Made by a program: the position numbers and the translations under genes. From positions 1,326,045 to 1,390,044 of the forward strand of contig NZ_MIGY01000003.1 of assembly GCF_002940665.1 (NCBI RefSeq): a stretch of 64,000 bases of DNA. The letters run 5' to 3'. Below are positions 60,682 through 64,000 of the stretch, one piece after another; within the stretch, counting starts at the first letter, position 1, and every line of letters starts with the position of its first letter. The stretch is from Xanthomonas arboricola. Its GTDB lineage: Bacteria; Pseudomonadota; Gammaproteobacteria; Xanthomonadales; Xanthomonadaceae. The notes under the pieces were generated by a model, which saw nothing but the letters and a program-made list of their open reading frames with translations, searched no databases and was not told where the DNA came from.

Positions 60682-60735
60682 CAATTCATTCAATTCGACG
60701 CCGCTACGCGGCGTAGCTTAATTCAGCCGTCAGGC
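60676..60735 (+). other. attC site 9
   Basis: Cores CGCTAAC and GTCAGGC; hairpin GACGCCGCTACGCGGCGT. Confidence 0.8.
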
Positions 60736-60755
60736 ATCGTCAGGGGGGAATTCAG

Positions 60756-61214
60756 ATGAAGATCCAACATGCTGTAGCAGCTGGGCTAGTCGTCACCATC
60801 ATGTCCGGATGCGCGACGGTGACATACGGAGACAAGAGCACCGAAGCTACGTTGCGTGAACTGCAGCCTGTTCCCGGGAGAGTTAGCCTGTACGTATGTC
60901 GAGAGAAAGCCGCGCTTGTCGGAGCAGGCAACCGCACAACTGCAATCGTTGACAACAAGCCGATCGGAACCTTGAAGCCAAACGACTTCGCACATGTCTT
61001 GGTAGAACCTGGCCCTCATAGCGTCTACATCGAGCACAACCCTGGCGGGAAAAGTGGCGTGCTAAATCTGGACACCCGCGCCGATGAAGTCCCAATCATC
61101 TGGGTAGGAATGACGGGCCACGGCTGGGGCGTACTCACCGTGGATCAGTTCAAGAGCAGGAGCGAAGCGGAGTCTTGTGTCAGGCAAGCCCAGTACGCCA
61201 TTCCGACAGAGTAG
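60756..61214 (+). CDS. Cassette 10 protein, lipoprotein (DUF2846-like)
   Basis: 152 aa. Type II signal peptide with lipobox IMSGC gives a lipidated Cys19. The mature part resembles DUF2846: RVSLYVCREKAALVGAGN, VDNKPIGTLKPNDFAHVLVEPG and HSVYIEHN. A GGGGG ribosome site lies before the ATG. Probably outer-membrane or periplasmic. Function unknown. Confidence 0.72.
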   Translation: MKIQHAVAAGLVVTIMSGCATVTYGDKSTEATLRELQPVPGRVSLYVCREKAALVGAGNRTTAIVDNKPIGTLKPNDFAHVLVEPGPHSVYIEHNPGGKSGVLNLDTRADEVPIIWVGMTGHGWGVLTVDQFKSRSEAESCVRQAQYAIPTE

Positions 61215-61226
61215 CCTTGCCGTGAT

Positions 61227-61286
61227 GCCTAACAATTCATTCAAGCCGACACCGCGGTGCGGCGCGGCTTAATTCTGGCGTTAGGC
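61227..61286 (+). other. attC site 10
   Basis: Cores GCCTAAC and GTTAGGC; hairpin GACACCGCGGTGCGGCGC. Confidence 0.85.
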
Positions 61287-61302
61287 CGTACAGGGGACTC
61301 TA

Positions 61303-61698
61303 TTGCAATCTCTCAAATTCTTCGCATTATCGTGTTTGGCGGTGGTCGTGTTTGATGCGGTCGCATCTCTCGCGTCTCTAATGCTTGGCTTTTCTTACAC
61401 TTACGCAGCCTTCGGATCCGCTATTCTCTACATCGCATTTGCATTCTTCGCTGCTCGTAAGCTTGGGTTTTGGGCTGCAGTTTTGCTCGGTGTAGCTATG
61501 GGCATGACTGATGCAACACTTGGCTGGGCCATCTCTTGGGCCATCGGTCCAGGACGCCTTGCCGCAGGTACTCTTACCCTGTCAATTTGGCTCTACACTG
61601 CAACATTCGTCGTAGTCTTGGGCGCAATTTACGGGCTTATTGGCGGCAGCGTGCGGCCTAACAATTCATTCAAGCCGAACCGGATCCGAACGACCTAA
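61303..61698 (+). CDS. Cassette 11 protein, small membrane protein reading into attC
   Basis: 131 aa with four hydrophobic helices. The likely start is TTG at 61303 after a GGGGA. The frame does not stop at the core but runs through most of attC 11, adding the tail RPNNSFKPNRIRTT before a TAA. Unrecognised family. Confidence 0.65.
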   Translation: MQSLKFFALSCLAVVVFDAVASLASLMLGFSYTYAAFGSAILYIAFAFFAARKLGFWAAVLLGVAMGMTDATLGWAISWAIGPGRLAAGTLTLSIWLYTATFVVVLGAIYGLIGGSVRPNNSFKPNRIRTT

Positions 61699-61712
61699 TT
61701 CAGCCGTTAGGA
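61656..61712 (+). other. attC site 11
   Basis: Cores GCCTAAC and GTTAGGA, 57 bp; short hairpin around CGGATCCG. Confidence 0.8.
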
Positions 61713-61730
61713 GCTAAAAGGAGTGCAGCA

Positions 61731-62132
61731 ATGTATCAGGAAGCTGAAAGGACCATCAATCACGGCCTCAGCCTTGGTGCGAGACTGCTCCTTGGCATCT
61801 TTGCCATGCTGTTTTGCGCTGTCATGGTCCTTGTCGCACCGCCCACCGAAAAGGCGATTTATTTCTACTTGTTTGCCGCTTTTTGCTTGCTACTCGCCCT
61901 TGCCTGCTTTACTCAAGGCCGAGTCAGGCAATTCATTGGCAGCCTCATTGGCTGCACCATCTTCGATCTTGGCATCTGTTACCTTGTGGTCGAGCTTTCT
62001 AGCGACCCAGTTTGGGCTGGTGCGCGCAGTCAGCCATCAGTTCTAAACGCTTGCTTGTATCTCTTCTTTATCGGTTTTCCAGGTGCGGCATACGCTTATC
62101 GGGCACGCTTTGGCATGCGGCGTAAGTCCTAA
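61731..62132 (+). CDS. Cassette 12 protein, small membrane protein
   Basis: 133 aa with about four helices (LLLGIFAMLFCAVMVLVA, YLFAAFCLLLALACF, FIGSLIGCTIFDLGICYLVV, LNACLYLFFIGFPGAAYA). AAAGGAG 8 nt before the ATG is one of the better ribosome sites in the array. Unrecognised family. Confidence 0.75.
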   Translation: MYQEAERTINHGLSLGARLLLGIFAMLFCAVMVLVAPPTEKAIYFYLFAAFCLLLALACFTQGRVRQFIGSLIGCTIFDLGICYLVVELSSDPVWAGARSQPSVLNACLYLFFIGFPGAAYAYRARFGMRRKS

Positions 62133-62182
62133 CCACTCATCCACGCGGACGGCTCCGCCGCCGCTTAATTCCAGCTTTAGAC
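62127..62182 (+). other. attC site 12, divergent
   Basis: Cores TCCTAAC and TTTAGAC; the arms differ from the other sites (CACGCGGACGGCTCCGCCGC centre). It is the least typical attC of the array. Confidence 0.65.
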
Positions 62183-62189
62183 CGCACTG

Positions 62190-62654
62190 ATGCAATCACA
62201 CACTCTCGAACTATTTGCTGACTACTTCCAGTTCTATCTACAGGACGAGGGAGCGAGCGGCGACCTGTCGGATGCGTGGAGTCCAATAGCCATTCAACGC
62301 ATGTTCGCTGTCTCAATGGGCGTGGTCGGGATCGGCACTGCGCGCAACATGTGCGTACCAGTTACGCTTGAGTTCCTGGATTCGGCGCCGTCTGCTGACT
62401 TCATGGAATTCGATCATGTTGTCGAGGGTTCACTCGCGATCACAAAAGGTCCGCTCGTTGTGGCTGGCTGCACGGACTACTTGCCTGACGCGGCACGCTT
62501 CGACTTGGCGCCTGGCGAGTACAGAGTCCGTCTCTCTTCTTCTGGCCTTTGCTCACTGTCGGAGGACGGGCTTAATGGCCAAGACCGCTACCGCCTACAG
62601 CTGTGGCAAGCTTCACACACTGAACCTACCGTCCTTAAGCAGCATGCGGTCTAA
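62190..62654 (+). CDS. Cassette 13 protein, conserved cassette-type hypothetical
   Basis: 154 aa: LELFADYFQFYLQDEG, WSPIAIQRMFAVSMGVVGIG, TARNMCVPVTLEF, FDHVVEGSLAI, GCTDYLPDAARFDLAPGEYRVR. I recognise this pattern from a widespread unnamed family of hypothetical proteins, often in accessory regions, but cannot give a function. The TAA stop is within GTCTAAC. Confidence 0.72.
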   Translation: MQSHTLELFADYFQFYLQDEGASGDLSDAWSPIAIQRMFAVSMGVVGIGTARNMCVPVTLEFLDSAPSADFMEFDHVVEGSLAITKGPLVVAGCTDYLPDAARFDLAPGEYRVRLSSSGLCSLSEDGLNGQDRYRLQLWQASHTEPTVLKQHAV

Positions 62655-62708
62655 CAATTCATTCAAGCCGACGCCGCGTTGTGGCTCGGCTTAACTCAGG
62701 CGTTAGGC
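62649..62708 (+). other. attC site 13
   Basis: Cores GTCTAAC and GTTAGGC; hairpin GACGCCGCGTTGTGGCTC. Confidence 0.85.
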
Positions 62709-62712
62709 CCCA

Positions 62713-63082
62713 ATGGCGACAGCAACGCAAACTGCAGCAGAGATCCAACAGCTCGTTTGGTTGTTCCTGCCCCGTTTGCAATGACCGCGAGACCTTATTG
62801 GCCCTCGATACGATGGCTGCAGAGCCAAACCAGTGGTCTGAGGGGCACAAGTTGTTTCAGAGGATTCGTTCCAAGACTTTGGCCGCAGAGCGAGCCGGTG
62901 ACCGCCTGAGCACTACCCAGTACTGCTTTGAGGAGGTCTGTGCCAAGACCCTCTACAACCTCAGCGGGTTCCCTGCGCCCTTTGACAAGGATTCTCCGGA
63001 GCGGATTCGTCCCAATGCATTAGCATTGGCCAAGGCCTTTGGCATTCCCGATGCTGATTCTTTGATCGGGCTTGGCACTTAA
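62713..63082 (+). pseudogene. Cassette 14 gene, probably frameshifted
   Basis: An ATG at 62713, 5 bp after the core, opens MATATQTAAEIQQLV and stops after 23 codons. The next frame carries the better protein: a CSCPVCND cysteine pair, LLALDTMAAEPNQW, then a helical part to LGT. A one-base shift near 62755-62765 would join them into a protein of about 122 aa. If not joined, the ATG at 62813 gives 89 aa. Family unknown. Confidence 0.5.
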
Positions 63083-63136
63083 AGACTCATTCAAGCCAAA
63101 CCCTCTTCACGGGTCGACTTAACTCAGGCGTTAGGC
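63077..63136 (+). other. attC site 14, left core degenerate
   Basis: Left core ACTTAAA is degenerate; right core GTTAGGC intact; hairpin AACCCTCTTCACGGGTC. Confidence 0.7.
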
Positions 63137-63158
63137 GCCGCACTTCAGTGATTCCAGC

Positions 63159-63515
63159 ATGAGCGGCGCAAGCGAACAACGCCCAATCCCAAATCATTGG
63201 CGACAGACATTTCGGGAAGTCGTGGCTGCCTTTACGACTGCCGACTATCGTTTGGAACGAATTCCAGGAGTCGAGCCAGTCTCAACTGAGACGGTCACTC
63301 GGATTCAACGCTACATCCGCAGCTATGGCGCCACATTGACAACCCTGCCGGACGAGACTTGGAAGTCTTCTGTTTGCATATGGACCGGTAGCCACTGGGA
63401 GGCGCTTATTGACCTGTGGACCCAAGGAGAGGGTCGGAGCGATCTAGTGCTCCATGCCCACGTAACCGACGCTCCTGTCTTCTCGGTTAGAGTTCATCTG
63501 GTCTATGTGACGTAA
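63159..63515 (+). CDS. Cassette 15 protein, unknown
   Basis: 118 aa soluble protein: NHWRQTFREVVAAFTTADY, SYGATLTTLPDETW and SSVCIWTGSHWEALIDLWT followed by EGRSDLVLHAHV. It resembles unnamed conserved hypothetical proteins of the DUF type; no function is assigned. The ATG at 63159 is 22 bp after the attC core. Confidence 0.72.
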   Translation: MSGASEQRPIPNHWRQTFREVVAAFTTADYRLERIPGVEPVSTETVTRIQRYIRSYGATLTTLPDETWKSSVCIWTGSHWEALIDLWTQGEGRSDLVLHAHVTDAPVFSVRVHLVYVT

Positions 63516-63524
63516 TCGGTCGGC

Positions 63525-63584
63525 ACCTAACAATTCATTCAAGCCGAAGCAGCTTCGCGGCTCGGCTTAACTCAGGTGCTAGGC
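63525..63584 (+). other. attC site 15
   Basis: Cores ACCTAAC and GCTAGGC; hairpin GAAGCAGCTTCGCGGCTC. Confidence 0.8.
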
Positions 63585-63634
63585 AGTGGTGGAGCAAACG
63601 TGTTGTTGGGTCCTGCTTCGGTGCGCTGACTGGC

Positions 63635-63910
63635 ATGCATACGGCCGGCTCCGGGCGGCAGTCATCACCGTTGTGGGCTGCGGCAAGTTCGGGGCTTCGT
63701 ACTCGTACGTTGTTACTGCGCCGCGCACATTGCATTTGGCTTCGGTGGCATCGCTCACCGCTGCATCCGCGGGCAAGCTCCATCCCGCAAGCTGTGGCAC
63801 ACTCTGCACAGGCGGCAGTGCTGGGCAGTATGGTTGCACCATCCAACCTTTGCGGCCACTCACTGCCTAACACCTCATTCAAACCGACGTTGCTTCGCAA
63901 CTCGGCTTAA
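63635..63910 (+). CDS. Possible 91-aa protein in repeated cassette (copy C)
   Basis: Frame MHTAGSGRQSSPL..., of the same length as the copy A frame, sharing QAVAHS, AAVLGSMVAPSN and GHSLPN. The frame runs on through attC to the same C-terminus LLRNSA. A 94-codon frame is open on the opposite strand here, so coding is unproved. Confidence 0.35.
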   Translation: MHTAGSGRQSSPLWAAASSGLRTRTLLLRRAHCIWLRWHRSPLHPRASSIPQAVAHSAQAAVLGSMVAPSNLCGHSLPNTSFKPTLLRNSA

Positions 63911-63924
63911 TTCAAGCGTTAGCA
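63865..63924 (+). other. attC site 16
   Basis: Cores GCCTAAC and GTTAGCA; hairpin GACGTTGCTTCGCAACTC. The insertion sequence begins at or next to the right core. Confidence 0.75.
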
Positions 63925-64000
63925 GGCTGCTGAAATACCGCCCACCTCGATAGACTATTCGGTACGACCCAACGGATGCCCCTTCATGCGCGGAACCGAC
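63925..64000 (+). mobile_element. Left end of an insertion sequence (IS5/IS1182-like), runs off window
   Basis: GGCTGCTGAAATACCGCCC looks like an IS terminal repeat. An ATG at 63986 opens MRGTD, the start of a common Xanthomonas IS transposase type. Only five codons are visible, so the family is tentative. The exact left end may include the last bases of the attC core. Confidence 0.55.

Larger units (their letters stand above)
63578..63924 (+). repeat. Cassette 16, repeated cassette family, copy C (includes attC 16)
   Basis: Full-length relative of copy A (58341-58685), diverged at many positions but co-linear. It is the last cassette before the insertion sequence. Confidence 0.8.

Noticed and set aside
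63579..63863. A 94-codon minus-strand frame in cassette copy C
   Set aside because: The matching frame is shorter and different in copy A, so it is less supported than the plus-strand 91-codon frame.
56902..63924. Regularly repeated 60-bp units considered as a CRISPR array
   Set aside because: The spacers are 110-600 bp and mostly contain genes, and the repeats have integron core sites and hairpins, so these are attC sites.

Overview
The window is a GC-rich (about 65 %) gammaproteobacterial chromosome segment that I read as Xanthomonas. The grounds are the gene order and protein types (bioB-bioF-bioH-SDR-bioC, a pca operon with its IclR regulator beside a RIO kinase, the glpR-glpD-glpF-glpK block), a Clp/CRP-type site, and above all an integron immediately downstream of ilvD with roughly 60-bp attC sites, which is the known chromosomal integron position in Xanthomonas. 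Pathovar cannot be fixed from sequence alone.

Layout. 1-7.4 kb: end of ubiB, opgB (periplasmic glucan phosphoglycerol transferase), a compound palindromic repeat, a large MscS-type channel and an HPF-like protein. 7.5-15 kb: tRNA-Arg(CCG), ubiA, comF, then the biotin cluster bioB, bioF, bioH, an atypical SDR and bioC. 15-24 kb: an LpxO-like hydroxylase, a SnoaL-like protein, a YdcF-like protein overlapping a PLP ammonia-lyase gene, a Pro/Gly/Tyr-rich lipoprotein, an intergenic stretch with two candidate small RNAs and a perfect Clp site, mnmG, a RIO kinase and pcaR.

24-48 kb is an aromatic-catabolism block. The minus-strand operon pcaI-J-F-H-G-B-D-C (plus an exported alpha/beta hydrolase) converts protocatechuate to succinyl-CoA and acetyl-CoA. 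Around it lie vanA, a wrecked vanR and vanB (vanillate to protocatechuate), pobA with an AraC regulator (4-hydroxybenzoate to protocatechuate), and a MarR-outer-membrane channel-coniferyl alcohol dehydrogenase-aryl aldehyde dehydrogenase operon. Together they form a route from plant lignin monomers to central metabolism. A glycerol cluster (glpR, glpD, glpF, glpK) sits inside the block. A remnant of an aromatic-acid MFS transporter lies at about 50.2 kb.

48-55.7 kb: an HD-GYP protein, a gamma-carbonic-anhydrase-like protein, a YkgJ-type cysteine-cluster protein, a Tat-exported GH5 cellulase and ilvD.

55.8-64 kb: a sedentary chromosomal integron. Its integrase gene has an apparent in-frame internal deletion that removes most of the catalytic domain. 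It is followed by 16 cassettes in one orientation, of visibly lower GC: a SUKH/SMI1 protein, a GIY-YIG-like protein, a DUF2846-like lipoprotein, five small membrane proteins, several unknowns, and three copies of one low-coding cassette. An insertion sequence begins at the distal attC and runs off the window. The array is the accessory and least described part of the window.
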